Positions 32,223 through 42,076 are shown, counted from the first letter of the stretch. The stretch: DNA of 64,000 bases from CAZNUM01 sp964539305 (GCA_964539305.1 CAZIIM010000006.1:6691-70690); one strand, 5' to 3'. Program-made: numbers and translations. Notes: generated by a model not told the origin, from the sequence alone.

Positions 32223-33965
32223 ATGAAATTGGTTAAATACTGCGTGTTGGCATTTATGGCCGGACTGGCTCTATTATTTTTAAATGCCTCCTGTGCTTAT
32301 TTTAACACCTTCTACAACGCTCAGGACTACTTTGAAAAAGCGGAAAAAGCGCGACTGGAACATCGGAATGAGACCCTTCCCAAGGCGGCCATTGACAATT
32401 ACGAACGGGTCATTGAAAAATCAGAATTTGTTCTGGAGAAATACCCTGAGACACGTTTGCGAAAGAAAGCCCTGTTTCTGATTGCAAAGTCCCATTACTA
32501 CCGTGGGGAATATCGACAAGCGGAAACGACTCTCCGTCAAATGGAATCGGAATTCCCGGGCAAAGGCAGTGAGGAAATACAATTCTGGCTGGCGCTGGTA
32601 AAATGGCGACTGGGAAAACCACAGCCTGCCATCGATGAACTGAAATCAATCCTGGATAAACCAATCGAAGATGAATTAAAAGCCAGAATTCATTCCGCTA
32701 TTGCCGATATTCTGCTTGAACAGGAATTTAACTCGGAAGCGATGGATCACCTGGAGGCCGCAGCTACTTATTCCAAAGACCGGAAAGATAAAGGGCAGAT
32801 TTATTATCGAATCGCCTCTTTATCCTTTCATTACGAAGATTACAAGCGGGCTCTGGAAGCCTATGGGTTGGTCATGAAATATTCTCTCTCGAAGAAGGAA
32901 GTTCAGGAGGCCAGCCTGAAAACGGTCCAGATTTACCGCTTACAGGGGAACTGGAAGAAAGCAACTAATACGATTAAAACCATGCTCCTGGACGAGGATT
33001 TCAAAGCCATTCACGGAAATCTGGAGCTGGAATTGGTGAAGTTGTACCAGTTACAGAATCAACATTCTGCCGCCCGGGTACGGCTGGAGTCCATTGTACA
33101 GGATTATTCCAAAACGCCGGTCGCGGCCGAAGCCTTTTATCTCCTGGGTGAATATGCTTTAAAGGACGACTGGGATCTGGAGACCGCCAGTAAAAATTAC
33201 AGCAGCGTGGGAAAAGAATACTCCAAGTCCCGGTTTATTAACTTGGCCCGGGCGCGGATAAAGGAAATCACTGCTTATGAAAATGCTCGAAAAAAACTGT
33301 CAGAACTCACGACAGTACTAATCTCTGCTTCTGATTCTACTGCTGTTGATTCTACGATAAAGGCGAAAACCGAAACCATCCTTAATTCGATGGCGAAACA
33401 TCTGTATACACTAGCAGAATTGGAAAGTCTCCATTTTGACCAACCGGATAGTGCCAAAATACATCTTCAACTATTATTAACCCAGACCCCCGAGTCGCCG
33501 CTCGTGCCAAAGGCACTCTATACGTACAGTTATTTACTGGAGCAATCCGGCGAGGACTCCCTTGCTGCCGCTTACCGAAAACAACTTCTCAGGTCTTACC
33601 CTCAGAGTGAGTACTCCAAAGCGTTGACTGAACAGGCCAATCTCGATTTAGGCCTTGTTAATCCGGCCAAAACACTGCTCTTGGAATCAGAAACTGCACT
33701 TGAAAACGATACTACTTTGGCCTTGAACAAGTACCGTCAGGTTGTAATCACCGATTCTGTTTCAGATGCCGGTTTACTGGCAGCCTATTTTCTTGGACAC
33801 TATTTTGATTATGAAGCTTACCAGGCGGACAGTGCCATCAAGTATTATGAAAAGGTATTGAATTATTACCCCGATTCTGAACAGGCTAAAACGGCGCGCA
33901 AACGCCTGGCTTTATTGAATTCGATGATCATCAGACAGCAGACCGACTCCCTGGCAGTACAATGA
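32223..33965 (+). CDS. TPR-rich lipoprotein
   Basis: A 580-residue protein. The hydrophobic leader ends in NASC (Cys24), a lipobox, followed by AYFNTFYNAQDYFEKAEKA. Many TPR units follow, for example EYRQAETTLRQMESEFPGKGS (about residue 98) and SAIKYYEKVLNYYPDSEQAK (about 538). It resembles outer-membrane assembly or gliding-associated TPR lipoproteins, but I cannot assign a partner. The stop overlaps the pyrK start by 4 bases, so it may be co-translated with the pyrimidine genes. Confidence 0.8.
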   Translation: MKLVKYCVLAFMAGLALLFLNASCAYFNTFYNAQDYFEKAEKARLEHRNETLPKAAIDNYERVIEKSEFVLEKYPETRLRKKALFLIAKSHYYRGEYRQAETTLRQMESEFPGKGSEEIQFWLALVKWRLGKPQPAIDELKSILDKPIEDELKARIHSAIADILLEQEFNSEAMDHLEAAATYSKDRKDKGQIYYRIASLSFHYEDYKRALEAYGLVMKYSLSKKEVQEASLKTVQIYRLQGNWKKATNTIKTMLLDEDFKAIHGNLELELVKLYQLQNQHSAARVRLESIVQDYSKTPVAAEAFYLLGEYALKDDWDLETASKNYSSVGKEYSKSRFINLARARIKEITAYENARKKLSELTTVLISASDSTAVDSTIKAKTETILNSMAKHLYTLAELESLHFDQPDSAKIHLQLLLTQTPESPLVPKALYTYSYLLEQSGEDSLAAAYRKQLLRSYPQSEYSKALTEQANLDLGLVNPAKTLLLESETALENDTTLALNKYRQVVITDSVSDAGLLAAYFLGHYFDYEAYQADSAIKYYEKVLNYYPDSEQAKTARKRLALLNSMIIRQQTDSLAVQ

Positions 33966-34756
33966 TCATCGAACGAGGGGAAATCACCGTCAATAAATCC
34001 ATCGCTGACGATCTCTGGATGATGGAAATAACCGCCCCTGGAATTGTAAAAGACTACCGTGGTTGCGGTCAGTTCGTGAACATCCTGGTCTCGGATCAAT
34101 GGGATCATCCGCTACGGCGGCCCATGAGTATTGCCGGTGTCAACGGTTCCCGTTTTAAGATTATCTATAAACCGGCGGGACCAATTACAGCCTTGTTGAC
34201 AACCAGAAAAACGGTTGACACGATCAGTATCCTGGGTCCCCTGGGGAATCAATTTACGGGTTGGAATAAGCAGGATCGATATCCTGTTTTGATCGGAGGT
34301 GGCACGGGAGTCGCTCCCATCCTTAATTTACATCATGAATGTCAGCAAGCCGGCGTGAACCACACCACCATTTTCGGTGCCCGTGACAGCGGTGGCCATT
34401 TTCTTGTTCCGGATGAAACCCAGCAGTTGATTCTTACAACAGATGATGGAAGCCTGGGAATTCGTGGTACCGTCATGGAACCGCTAGAACGGGTGATTCA
34501 AACCCTCCCCAATCCCGCCATATACGCCTGCGGTCCGGAGCCCATGCTTGTCCGGATTCAGAAATTTGCCCTGGAACGGCAAATTCCGGCACAGTTATCA
34601 GTTGAAAGCTATATGGCCTGCGGGATCGGCTTGTGCCAGGGCTGCGTTATTGAGAAAAATCAGAATACCAACCGCCGACACAGCTATCATGAGACATATT
34701 CCCTGACGTGTATGGACGGTCCCGTGTACAAAGCAGAGGAAATCCGGTTTGCCTGA
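33962..34756 (+). CDS. pyrK: Dihydroorotate dehydrogenase B, electron transfer subunit
   Basis: A 264-residue flavoprotein that passes electrons from the PyrD subunit to NAD+. The FAD domain carries RRPMSIAG (near residue 57), the NAD domain GGGTGVAPIL, and the C-terminus a 2Fe-2S site with Cys220, Cys225, Cys228 and Cys250. The length is normal. It overlaps pyrD by 8 bases. The pairing shows that the class 1B, NAD-dependent enzyme is used for pyrimidine synthesis. Confidence 0.95.
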   Translation: MIIERGEITVNKSIADDLWMMEITAPGIVKDYRGCGQFVNILVSDQWDHPLRRPMSIAGVNGSRFKIIYKPAGPITALLTTRKTVDTISILGPLGNQFTGWNKQDRYPVLIGGGTGVAPILNLHHECQQAGVNHTTIFGARDSGGHFLVPDETQQLILTTDDGSLGIRGTVMEPLERVIQTLPNPAIYACGPEPMLVRIQKFALERQIPAQLSVESYMACGIGLCQGCVIEKNQNTNRRHSYHETYSLTCMDGPVYKAEEIRFA

Positions 34757-35666
34757 TCTCACCATTCAGATCGGACCCGTTACTTTCGGCAATCCGATTT
34801 TTGTGGCTTCCGGCACCTTCGGGTATGGCGTTGAATTACCCGAAGTGGATGTGGCACGCCTGGGAGCGATTGTTACCAAATCAATTACCCGGTATCCCCG
34901 GGAGGGGAATCCACCGCCCCGAATTGTAGAAACGGCCTCCGGCATGATTAATTCGATTGGCCTGGCCAATATCGGGGTTGACGAATGCATTAAAACCATG
35001 TTGCCCCGGTTTGAAACATTGGAAACAAAGGTGATCCTGAATGTGGCCGGATCCACGATTGAAGAGTACCTTCATGTGGTGGAAGCAATTGAGGGAGTCT
35101 CATCCTGCATCGATGGGTATGAAATCAACATATCCTGTCCCAATGTGAAGCAGGGTGGTCTGGAATTTGGTGTAGATTGTGACCAAACTTCATTGTTGAC
35201 AGAGGCCTTGAGGAAGCGGACCCAGCGCCTGTTAATCATGAAACTCAGTCCAAATGTTACGGACATTGTGGCGGTAGCTAAAGCGGCTGAATCTTCCGGG
35301 GCAGATGCCGTTTCGGCGATCAATACAGTCGTCGGAATGAGCATTGATTCCGATTCATGGCATTCCAATATATACACTACCTATGGTGGTCTTTCCGGTC
35401 CGGCAATTAAACCCGTCGGACTGGCGGCGGTCCATAAAATTGCGAAGGAAGTGGCTATTCCTGTCATCGGGATCGGGGGTATTGTGGATGTAAAAGACGT
35501 GGTGGAATATCTGCTGGCGGGGGCAGTGGCTGTACAGGTGGGAACGGCCAGCTTCCGAAATCCCCATACGGCTCCCCAAATTGTCCCGGATTTGATAAAT
35601 TACCTTCAGAGAAAACACCTGAATTCGGTTAAGGAACTCATTGGCAAAGTCATTCTTCATTCCTGA
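34749..35666 (+). CDS. pyrD: Dihydroorotate dehydrogenase B, catalytic subunit
   Basis: A 305-residue FMN enzyme that oxidises dihydroorotate to orotate. Seen: the FGYGVE and TKSITRYPREGNPPPRIVE loops, Cys130 in NISCPNVK (the class 1 active-site base), KLSPNVTDI, and the FMN phosphate loop GIGGI near residue 239. The start is a TTG within the pyrK gene, chosen because PDLTIQIGPVTFGNP matches the family N-terminus. It forms a complex with PyrK. Confidence 0.95.
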   Translation: MPDLTIQIGPVTFGNPIFVASGTFGYGVELPEVDVARLGAIVTKSITRYPREGNPPPRIVETASGMINSIGLANIGVDECIKTMLPRFETLETKVILNVAGSTIEEYLHVVEAIEGVSSCIDGYEINISCPNVKQGGLEFGVDCDQTSLLTEALRKRTQRLLIMKLSPNVTDIVAVAKAAESSGADAVSAINTVVGMSIDSDSWHSNIYTTYGGLSGPAIKPVGLAAVHKIAKEVAIPVIGIGGIVDVKDVVEYLLAGAVAVQVGTASFRNPHTAPQIVPDLINYLQRKHLNSVKELIGKVILHS

Positions 35667-36133
35667 TGAAAAAACAATGTCTCACCCTATGTCTTATTGC
35701 CACAGGACTTCTAATCGCTTCCTGTACCACCGCACCCCGGTACCGTACAGGACCATCTGGGGAAGCATCCTCACCCAGTTTAAGTACGAAAGGTTATTCT
35801 CATAAGCAGAAAACATTTATTGGTATCAGTTCTTATTACGGGGAAGATTTTCATGGTAAATTGACAGCCAATGGAGAAGTGTTCGACATGTACGGTCTGA
35901 CCGCTGCTCATAAAACGCTTCCATTGAATACCATCGTTCGAGTAACAAACCTGGAAAATAACAAATCCCTTATTCTCCGTATTAATGACCGGGGGCCCTA
36001 TGTTAAAGGACGGATCTTGGATTGCTCCTATGGTGCGGCCCTTAAACTGGGGTTTGTGAATAAAGGCACCGCCAAAGTGAAGATCGAAGTCATCGAGTGG
36101 GGCGATGACCAGTACATGAAACATAAATCATAA
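35666..36133 (+). CDS. rlpA: RlpA-like lipoprotein
   Basis: A 155-residue protein with a lipobox LIASC (Cys20) and a double-psi beta-barrel domain (residues 50-147): GISSYYGEDFHGKLTANGE, TAAHKTLPLNTIVRVTN, RINDRGPYVKGRILDCS. RlpA proteins bind or cleave bare glycan strands of peptidoglycan; the conserved Asp of NDRGPY is present. No SPOR domain follows, unlike the enterobacterial protein, so targeting to septal glycan by SPOR is not expected. It starts on the last base of the pyrD stop codon. Confidence 0.88.
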   Translation: MKKQCLTLCLIATGLLIASCTTAPRYRTGPSGEASSPSLSTKGYSHKQKTFIGISSYYGEDFHGKLTANGEVFDMYGLTAAHKTLPLNTIVRVTNLENNKSLILRINDRGPYVKGRILDCSYGAALKLGFVNKGTAKVKIEVIEWGDDQYMKHKS

Positions 36134-36142
36134 GGACGGATC

Positions 36143-37030
36143 ATGAGTAAATACTATGTGACGGTCAACCCCCACGGCGGCGTAAAAAAGGGACTGGATA
36201 TTCTTGAACGGGTGAAACCCATATTTGAAGACGCGGGGGCGGAAATCGCCATCCTGGAAACGGAATACGCCGGACACGCCCGGGAATTTGCCAAGACAGT
36301 CGATTTAAACGGGTATGACGGTTTTTGTGCCATCGGTGGTGACGGCACCATGCATGAAGTTATTAATGGTATCATGACACGTCCGGATAAGAAAAAGATT
36401 CCCATCGGTTTAATCACCGGAGGCACAGGGAATTCATTCATGCACGATCTGAATTGTCTCGATCCGGAATTGGCGGTGAAGCGTATTCTGACCAATCGAA
36501 TCCGGAAAATTGACCTGTTTGAAGCGGATGCCAACGGTATCCTCTATTATGGATTTAATATCATGGGGTGGGGGTTGCCCACGGATGCAGGTCTCCTGGC
36601 GGAAAAAATGCGCTGGCTGGGCGTTCAGCGATACAATGTAGCCGTGATTTGGGAAGTGATTCGGCATCGACAACGTTTGGCCCGTATTGTAATTGACGGC
36701 AGAACCTTCGTCGCTGATTTTGGTTTCATCATCGGCTGCAATACTATTCACACCGGACGGGGAATGAAAATGGCCCCCCTGGCCCGGCTTGATGACGGCC
36801 TCATCGATCTGTTGATTGTCCGTAAAGCAAGTCGCTTTAAAATGCTGCGTCTCTTCCCAAAAGTCTTTAAGGGAACCCACGTGAGTTCTTCTGTGGTGGA
36901 TTATCGTCAAGTGAGTGAATTCTCTATTCTACCGGAGGACCGGAACACGTTGAATATCGACGGCGAACTCCTGGGGAGCACTCCCATCCATGTGAAAGTA
37001 CTACCTCAAGCGCTGGAAGTCCTGGTTTAA
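36143..37030 (+). CDS. Diacylglycerol kinase family lipid kinase
   Basis: A 295-residue lipid kinase of the DagK/YegS fold. Signatures: NPHGGVKKG at the N-terminus, the nucleotide loop GGDGTMHEVINGI (near residue 66), and GLITGGTGNSFMHDL. The C-terminal beta domain contains TGRGMKMAPLARLDDGLIDL. Together with cdsA just downstream, a role in recycling diacylglycerol to phosphatidate is likely. The substrate may also be a sphingoid or other lipid; the sequence does not decide this. Confidence 0.88.
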   Translation: MSKYYVTVNPHGGVKKGLDILERVKPIFEDAGAEIAILETEYAGHAREFAKTVDLNGYDGFCAIGGDGTMHEVINGIMTRPDKKKIPIGLITGGTGNSFMHDLNCLDPELAVKRILTNRIRKIDLFEADANGILYYGFNIMGWGLPTDAGLLAEKMRWLGVQRYNVAVIWEVIRHRQRLARIVIDGRTFVADFGFIIGCNTIHTGRGMKMAPLARLDDGLIDLLIVRKASRFKMLRLFPKVFKGTHVSSSVVDYRQVSEFSILPEDRNTLNIDGELLGSTPIHVKVLPQALEVLV

Positions 37031-37094
37031 GCGAATCCCTGTTGTATTAAGGTGATAAAGAAAAGTACTTTCACGCCTCTTTATTAGGTATTCT

Positions 37095-37916
37095 GTGATT
37101 AATTGGCTAAAAAATCGATTCCCTGTCATTGTTCTGGGCATTCCAGCCGTTCTTTATTTATTATACCTGGGGGGGTACCCTTTTGCTGTTTTTGTTAATC
37201 TCGTTATTATCCTGGCCCTGTACGAATTTTATACTCTCAAACAGAAGGATGGAACCCAACCGTTGATAGGGCTGGGGCTGGTGGCGACCATTCCCGTTTC
37301 AGTACTATTCTTCCAATTCCCTTCGGTGAACCCTACCTTGGTTATGGCCACCTTTATTGGTTTTGCCTTATTAACCTTGTTATGGGAATTATTCAGGCGC
37401 ATTCCCAATCCTTACGGTAATATGACCGCCACGCTTGGTGGTCTCTATTATGTGGCGATCCTGTTGGGGACGATGATTGCTCTGCGGAACTGGGATACAA
37501 CCCAGGGAACAAAAATAACCCTGGCAATGGTCGTTTCAGTCTGGATTTGTGATTCAGCCGCCTATCTCTTCGGGAAAGCCTGGGGGAAGAAAAAACTGAT
37601 CGAACGGGTGAGTCCCAATAAGACTGTGGTAGGTTATTTCGGTGGTATTTTAGGCGCGTTCGTTACCTTTTGGGTTTTAAATCACTATGACTGGATCGGC
37701 ATAAACTTTTCCCTTTTTGACCTGGTAATCATGACCGTTATTGTGGGTGTATTTGGACAGTTGGGTGATTTTGTGGAATCCCTTTTTAAACGGGATGCCA
37801 AAGTAAAGGATTCTGGAAAAATTTTATTGGGGCACGGTGGTGTTCTGGATCGCTTTGATTCACTGATGTTCACCAGTCCCCTGACCTTGCTTTATCTTTT
37901 GATTAAATTAAAGTGA
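37095..37916 (+). CDS. cdsA: Phosphatidate cytidylyltransferase
   Basis: A 273-residue integral membrane enzyme that makes CDP-diacylglycerol. About seven hydrophobic segments are seen. The CDS signature spans residues 211-262 (GDFVESLFKRDAKVKDSGK, then GHGGVLDRFDSLMF), and the earlier SPNKTVVGYFGGILG is also typical. The start is a GTG. Fit with plsX (30485) and the lipid kinase: three steps of the same lipid pathway lie in this window. Confidence 0.95.
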   Translation: MINWLKNRFPVIVLGIPAVLYLLYLGGYPFAVFVNLVIILALYEFYTLKQKDGTQPLIGLGLVATIPVSVLFFQFPSVNPTLVMATFIGFALLTLLWELFRRIPNPYGNMTATLGGLYYVAILLGTMIALRNWDTTQGTKITLAMVVSVWICDSAAYLFGKAWGKKKLIERVSPNKTVVGYFGGILGAFVTFWVLNHYDWIGINFSLFDLVIMTVIVGVFGQLGDFVESLFKRDAKVKDSGKILLGHGGVLDRFDSLMFTSPLTLLYLLIKLK

Positions 37917-37925
37917 TTGGACTCA

Positions 37926-39755
37926 ATGGAATTAAAATCAATTTTAGCAACCGATTGCGGTAGTACCACTACCAAGGCCATTCTGATTGAACTGGTGGAT
38001 GGTGAATACCGCCTGAAGGTGAGGGGAGAAGCTCCCACCACCGTAGAGGCACCTTTTGAGGATGTGACCAAGGGAGTGTTAAATGCCGTTATGGAAGTTG
38101 AGGAACTTTCAGGCCGAAAATTGCTGGAAGAGAATCAAATTATTACACCTCAAAAGGGGAATGTGGGTGTGGATGTCTATGTTTCCACCAGTTCTGCCGG
38201 GGGTGGACTGCAGATGATGGTGGCGGGGGTGGTTAAATCCATGACCGGAGAGAGCGCTGAACGGGCAGCCCTGGGTGCCGGATCCATTGTAATGGATGTG
38301 CTGGCTTCCAATGACGGACGTCTCCCTCACCAGAAAATACAGCGCATCCGCCAGTTGCGTCCGGATATGATTCTGCTCTCGGGGGGCATCGACGGTGGAA
38401 CAACCAAACACGTGGTGGAACTGGCCGAAATACTGGCAGCGGCTAATCCGAAACCACGGCTGGGATCTAATTATAAATTACCGGTGATTTATGCCGGGAA
38501 TAACAAGGCCCAGAAACATATTCAGGAAACCCTGGGAAATATTACAGACCTGGATATTGTGGAAAACATCCGACCAGTGTTGGAACGGGAAAATTTGCGA
38601 CCCTCGCGCGACAAGATCCACGATCTGTTCATGGAACACGTCATGCAGCAGGCCCCAGGCTATAAAAAACTCATGTCCTGGACCGATGCCCCCATCATGC
38701 CTACGCCCGGAGCAGTTGGTTCTCTCATTGAAATGATCGCCAAGGAAGAAAACATTTCTGTTGTGGGGGTCGATATTGGTGGTGCCACCACCGATATTTT
38801 CTCTGTATTTCAGGGGCAGTTCAACCGGACAGTAAGTGCCAATCTGGGAATGAGCTATTCCATTTGTAATGTACTGGCGGAGGCCACGCTACCAAACGTG
38901 CTACGGTGGGTTCCCTTCGATATTGACGAAAAAGAATTGAGTAACCGCATTGGGAATAAAATGATCCGGCCTACCACCGTTCCCCAGTCCCTGGAAGAAT
39001 TAATGGTTGAACAGGCCATCGCCCGGGAAGCATTACGCCTGTCTTTTATTCAGCACAGGGAATTTGCTGTCAGTCTGAAGGGTGTGCAGAAAGAACGCAC
39101 CATATCTGATGCTTTCGAACAGACGGCGACGGGAGAATCACTGGTGAACATGAAAGAACTGGATTTGATTGTAGGGTCCGGTGGTGTCTTGTCCCACGCT
39201 CCCCGCCGTCAACAGGCGGCCAAAATGCTGATCGATGCTTTCCTGCCTGAAGCGATTACCCAACTGGCTGTTGATTCGATTTTTATGATGCCCCAGTTGG
39301 GGGTTCTGGCCAATATCGATAAAAAGGAAATGGCTGAAAGTGCCCGGCGGGCTGCCCTGGAAGTATTTGAAAAAGATTGCTTGATTCGACTGGGGACCTG
39401 TATTGCACCCGTGGGAAAAGCGAAACCGGGAGCCACCCTTCTGAAAGCCGAGATTAAATTCCCCGATGGACAGACCCAGACACTCGAATTAAAAGCAGGC
39501 GAATTAAAGGTTATTCAGGCACCCTATGAACCGCTTCAGGCAAAACTCATTCCCTCTAAACAGATGGATGTGGGTAGTGGAAAGGGTGTTGAAATTAATA
39601 CGGTTGTCCACGGAGGGGTTGTAGGGCTTATTTTTGACGGCCGGGGACGTCCACTAGTCCTGCCGACCAACCACGATGAACGCATCAGTGCTCTCACATC
39701 CTGGTTCAGGGCTATGGATGAATATCCGGAATATGACACAGGGAATCTTCAATAA
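37926..39755 (+). CDS. GlmL/MutL-type ASKHA ATPase, head of an uncharacterised cluster
   Basis: About 609 residues. It has the sugar-kinase/Hsp70/actin fold marks: phosphate-1 loop ILATDCGSTTTKAILIE near the N-terminus, phosphate-2 loop VGVDIGGATTDIFSVF near residue 280, and an adenosine motif LIVGSGGVLSHAPRR near 417. The closest named family is GlmL/MutL, linked to glutamate mutase in clostridia. No glmE or glmS genes are nearby, so the name should not be taken as function. I prefer the ATG at 37926 to the TTG at 37917. It overlaps the next gene by one base and is probably an energy or chaperone-like partner for the membrane proteins behind it. Confidence 0.85.
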   Translation: MELKSILATDCGSTTTKAILIELVDGEYRLKVRGEAPTTVEAPFEDVTKGVLNAVMEVEELSGRKLLEENQIITPQKGNVGVDVYVSTSSAGGGLQMMVAGVVKSMTGESAERAALGAGSIVMDVLASNDGRLPHQKIQRIRQLRPDMILLSGGIDGGTTKHVVELAEILAAANPKPRLGSNYKLPVIYAGNNKAQKHIQETLGNITDLDIVENIRPVLERENLRPSRDKIHDLFMEHVMQQAPGYKKLMSWTDAPIMPTPGAVGSLIEMIAKEENISVVGVDIGGATTDIFSVFQGQFNRTVSANLGMSYSICNVLAEATLPNVLRWVPFDIDEKELSNRIGNKMIRPTTVPQSLEELMVEQAIAREALRLSFIQHREFAVSLKGVQKERTISDAFEQTATGESLVNMKELDLIVGSGGVLSHAPRRQQAAKMLIDAFLPEAITQLAVDSIFMMPQLGVLANIDKKEMAESARRAALEVFEKDCLIRLGTCIAPVGKAKPGATLLKAEIKFPDGQTQTLELKAGELKVIQAPYEPLQAKLIPSKQMDVGSGKGVEINTVVHGGVVGLIFDGRGRPLVLPTNHDERISALTSWFRAMDEYPEYDTGNLQ

Positions 39756-40882
39756 TGGCACATTCTTACACACCTGGACTTAAAGTTCTGCATGAAACTA
39801 AAATCATTAAAGATCGTATTCTGCCCCTGAAAGGGGAGGTGGTCGTTAAAGTCGGCCAACAGGTTGAACCGGACGATGTGGTGGCAAAAACCGATTTGCC
39901 GGGAAATATTCAGATGGTCAACATTGCCAACCTGCTGAATATCGATCCCGGGGATGCAAAAACTGTCTTAACGAAAGAAGTGGGTAGTCCCGTTAAAAAG
40001 GGAGAAATAATCGCCGAGACCAAAGGCATTTTTGGATTGTTTAAATCCAACGTGACCTCACCGATTGATGGAACGCTGGAGGCCATTTCGGATGTAACCG
40101 GTCAGGCGGTCTTCAGAGAAGCCCCCATTCCTGTCAACGTGGATGCTTATATGCGGGGGACGGTTACCAAGATTATTCCTGAAGAAGGAGTTACCGTTGA
40201 AACTCAGGGTGCTTTTATTCAGGGGATCTTCGGCATCGGCGGCGAAAACAGGGGAAAACTCAAAATCCTGGTTAATAGCCGGGATCAGGAAATTACACCG
40301 GAGTTGATTACATCAGATTTAGAAGGGCAAATTGTCGTTGGCGGCTCCTTCATCAGTCTAGAAGCTTTTCAAAAAGCGATCCGTATGAAAGTGGCCGGTG
40401 TCGTGGTGGGTGGATTTAATTATTCCGACCTAAAAGCTATTCTGGGATACACGTTGGGTGTAGCCATTACAGGCTCGGAAGAAATCGGAACTTCCCTCAT
40501 CGTTACTGAGGGTTATGGTTCCATTAAAATGAGCGACCGCACCTTTGATTTATTGAAGCAGTACGAAGGACGGGATGCCTCCATCAATGGAGCCACCCAG
40601 ATCCGGGCGGGCGTCATACGTCCGGAAATTGTCATTCCTCTGGAACCGGAAGAGTTGACCGGTAGCGCTAAGGAAATTCATCGGGCCGAAGCCGTCCGGG
40701 AGGGAAGTTTGGTACGAATTATCCGCGCACCGTACTTTGGATTGTTGGGGAAAATTGTTAAACTTCCACCCGAATTGCAGCAAATGGAATCTGAAACGAT
40801 GGTCAGGGTAGCGGAAGTCGAAATCGACGGCGATATTTACTCCATTCCCAGATCAAACCTTGAGATGGTGGAAACCAATTAA
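39755..40882 (+). CDS. Uncharacterised protein with barrel-sandwich-like domains
   Basis: A 375-residue soluble protein. The N-terminal 130 residues have two stretches like biotinyl/lipoyl carrier folds (KGEVVVKVGQQVEPDDVVAKT and VTSPIDGTLEAISDVTGQAVF), but no Met-Lys-Met or similar attachment lysine is in place. The centre is rich in glycine and valine (VAGVVVGGFNYSDLKAILG). The C-terminus (RIIRAPYFGLLGKIVKLP) is KOW-like. I recognise no named family beyond this. It is coupled to the ATPase by a one-base overlap, so the two products probably work together. Confidence 0.7.
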   Translation: MAHSYTPGLKVLHETKIIKDRILPLKGEVVVKVGQQVEPDDVVAKTDLPGNIQMVNIANLLNIDPGDAKTVLTKEVGSPVKKGEIIAETKGIFGLFKSNVTSPIDGTLEAISDVTGQAVFREAPIPVNVDAYMRGTVTKIIPEEGVTVETQGAFIQGIFGIGGENRGKLKILVNSRDQEITPELITSDLEGQIVVGGSFISLEAFQKAIRMKVAGVVVGGFNYSDLKAILGYTLGVAITGSEEIGTSLIVTEGYGSIKMSDRTFDLLKQYEGRDASINGATQIRAGVIRPEIVIPLEPEELTGSAKEIHRAEAVREGSLVRIIRAPYFGLLGKIVKLPPELQQMESETMVRVAEVEIDGDIYSIPRSNLEMVETN

Positions 40883-41207
40883 TACTTCAACCCAGACCCT
40901 GGAACCCGAAATTCGTCTACGCTCCGCCGAAGACGAAGCTTTTATTTCCCGTCTGGCTAAAAAGATTCTGGATTCCGGTCTGGTTACTCCAGCCATCTTT
41001 TTTCTGGAGCTGTCCAAACCACTGGCCCTTTTAGGCTCCCACGCACTGATATTTTTCGGACCAATTATAAATGCGTTTATTCGAACAGACGGTTATTACC
41101 GGGCTGCTGAATTATTTGAAGAACCTCAGAATGTGGAATTTTTAATCCGTGAAATCGAACGATTGGATCAGGTAGCAAAACAGAACAAGGAGGAGAAACC
41201 TCAGTGA
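40860..41207 (+). CDS. Small uncharacterised protein of the GlmL/DUF6754 cluster
   Basis: A 115-residue protein with one hydrophobic segment in the centre (ALLGSHALIFFGPIINAFI, about residues 57-75) flanked by charged helices. The only usable start in frame is the TTG at 40860, which overlaps the preceding gene by 23 bases; the first residues are therefore uncertain. It overlaps the next gene by 4 bases. No family recognised. Confidence 0.6.
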   Translation: MRWWKPINTSTQTLEPEIRLRSAEDEAFISRLAKKILDSGLVTPAIFFLELSKPLALLGSHALIFFGPIINAFIRTDGYYRAAELFEEPQNVEFLIREIERLDQVAKQNKEEKPQ

Positions 41208-42067
41208 AAGATAAACAGTTCTGGCTGGTAGTCGGGGGCTTTGCCCTAGCCTTTCTTATCTACTGGTTATTGGGACATCCGTATTTCAAGCTGGAACGGA
41301 TTGTCATGTTTTTCGCCATCCTGCTGATGGTGGGGGTATTGATTTACTACATCCGGGTGGCTGAACGGGGCGAACCCATTTTCTTGCGAACCATCCCCGG
41401 TTTAAAGGCGATTGAAGAGGCGGTGGGACGCAGTACTGAAATGGGAAAAGAAGTACTGTACGTTCCCGGTATCATGGATATGGACCAGGTGGAAACGGTA
41501 GCCGGCGTCATCATCCTGGGATATGTGGCCAGAATGACTTCCCGCTATGAGACGAATTTGAATGTTCCCGTATCTCGTTCTATCGTGATGAAAGCAGCCC
41601 GAGAATCCTGCAAGGAGTCCTACCTGCTGGAGGGACGTCCGGACATGTTCCACGAGGATATGGTTCATTATTTGACGGATGATCAATTCGCCTATGCTGC
41701 AGGGGTCAATGGCATTATGAATCGGGAGCGACCGGCGGCGTGCCTTTACATGGGAAAATTTTATGCGGAGTCCTTAATTCTGGCGGAAACAGGGAACTCC
41801 ATCGGCGCCATCCAGATCGCCGGTACGGCTTCGCCAGCCCAGATCCCGTTCTTTGTGACCGCCTGTGACTATACGTTAATTGGCGAGGAATTCTTCGCTG
41901 CCAGTGCCTATTTATCCCAGAAACCGGAACTGATCGGCGGCGTCAAAGGGCAAGACATTTTAAAAGCCCTGATTATTGCCGTCATTATTCTCACAATGGG
42001 ATTCCGGTTTATCCACGAAATGGGATGGATCGACTGGAATGTCCTGCAATTTTTAACCGTCCAGTAG
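41204..42067 (+). CDS. DUF6754-type membrane protein
   Basis: A 287-residue protein. Two hydrophobic segments lie at the N-terminus (residues 7-50) and one at the C-terminus (about 252-278). The central soluble part contains RYETNLNVPVSRSIVMKAAR, DDQFAYAAGVNGIMNRERPA, and GAIQIAGTASPAQIPFFVTA. I associate this with DUF6754, a domain of unknown function; that link is from memory. Its start overlaps the small upstream gene by 4 bases. It is likely a core part of the putative membrane complex. Confidence 0.7.
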   Translation: MKDKQFWLVVGGFALAFLIYWLLGHPYFKLERIVMFFAILLMVGVLIYYIRVAERGEPIFLRTIPGLKAIEEAVGRSTEMGKEVLYVPGIMDMDQVETVAGVIILGYVARMTSRYETNLNVPVSRSIVMKAARESCKESYLLEGRPDMFHEDMVHYLTDDQFAYAAGVNGIMNRERPAACLYMGKFYAESLILAETGNSIGAIQIAGTASPAQIPFFVTACDYTLIGEEFFAASAYLSQKPELIGGVKGQDILKALIIAVIILTMGFRFIHEMGWIDWNVLQFLTVQ

Positions 42068-42076
42068 GAGAACACT

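Noticed and set aside
37926..39755. Glutamate mutase pathway (methylaspartate) on the basis of the GlmL-like gene
   Set aside because: No glmE or glmS gene lies in the window, and the neighbours are membrane proteins. The family likeness alone does not support the pathway.
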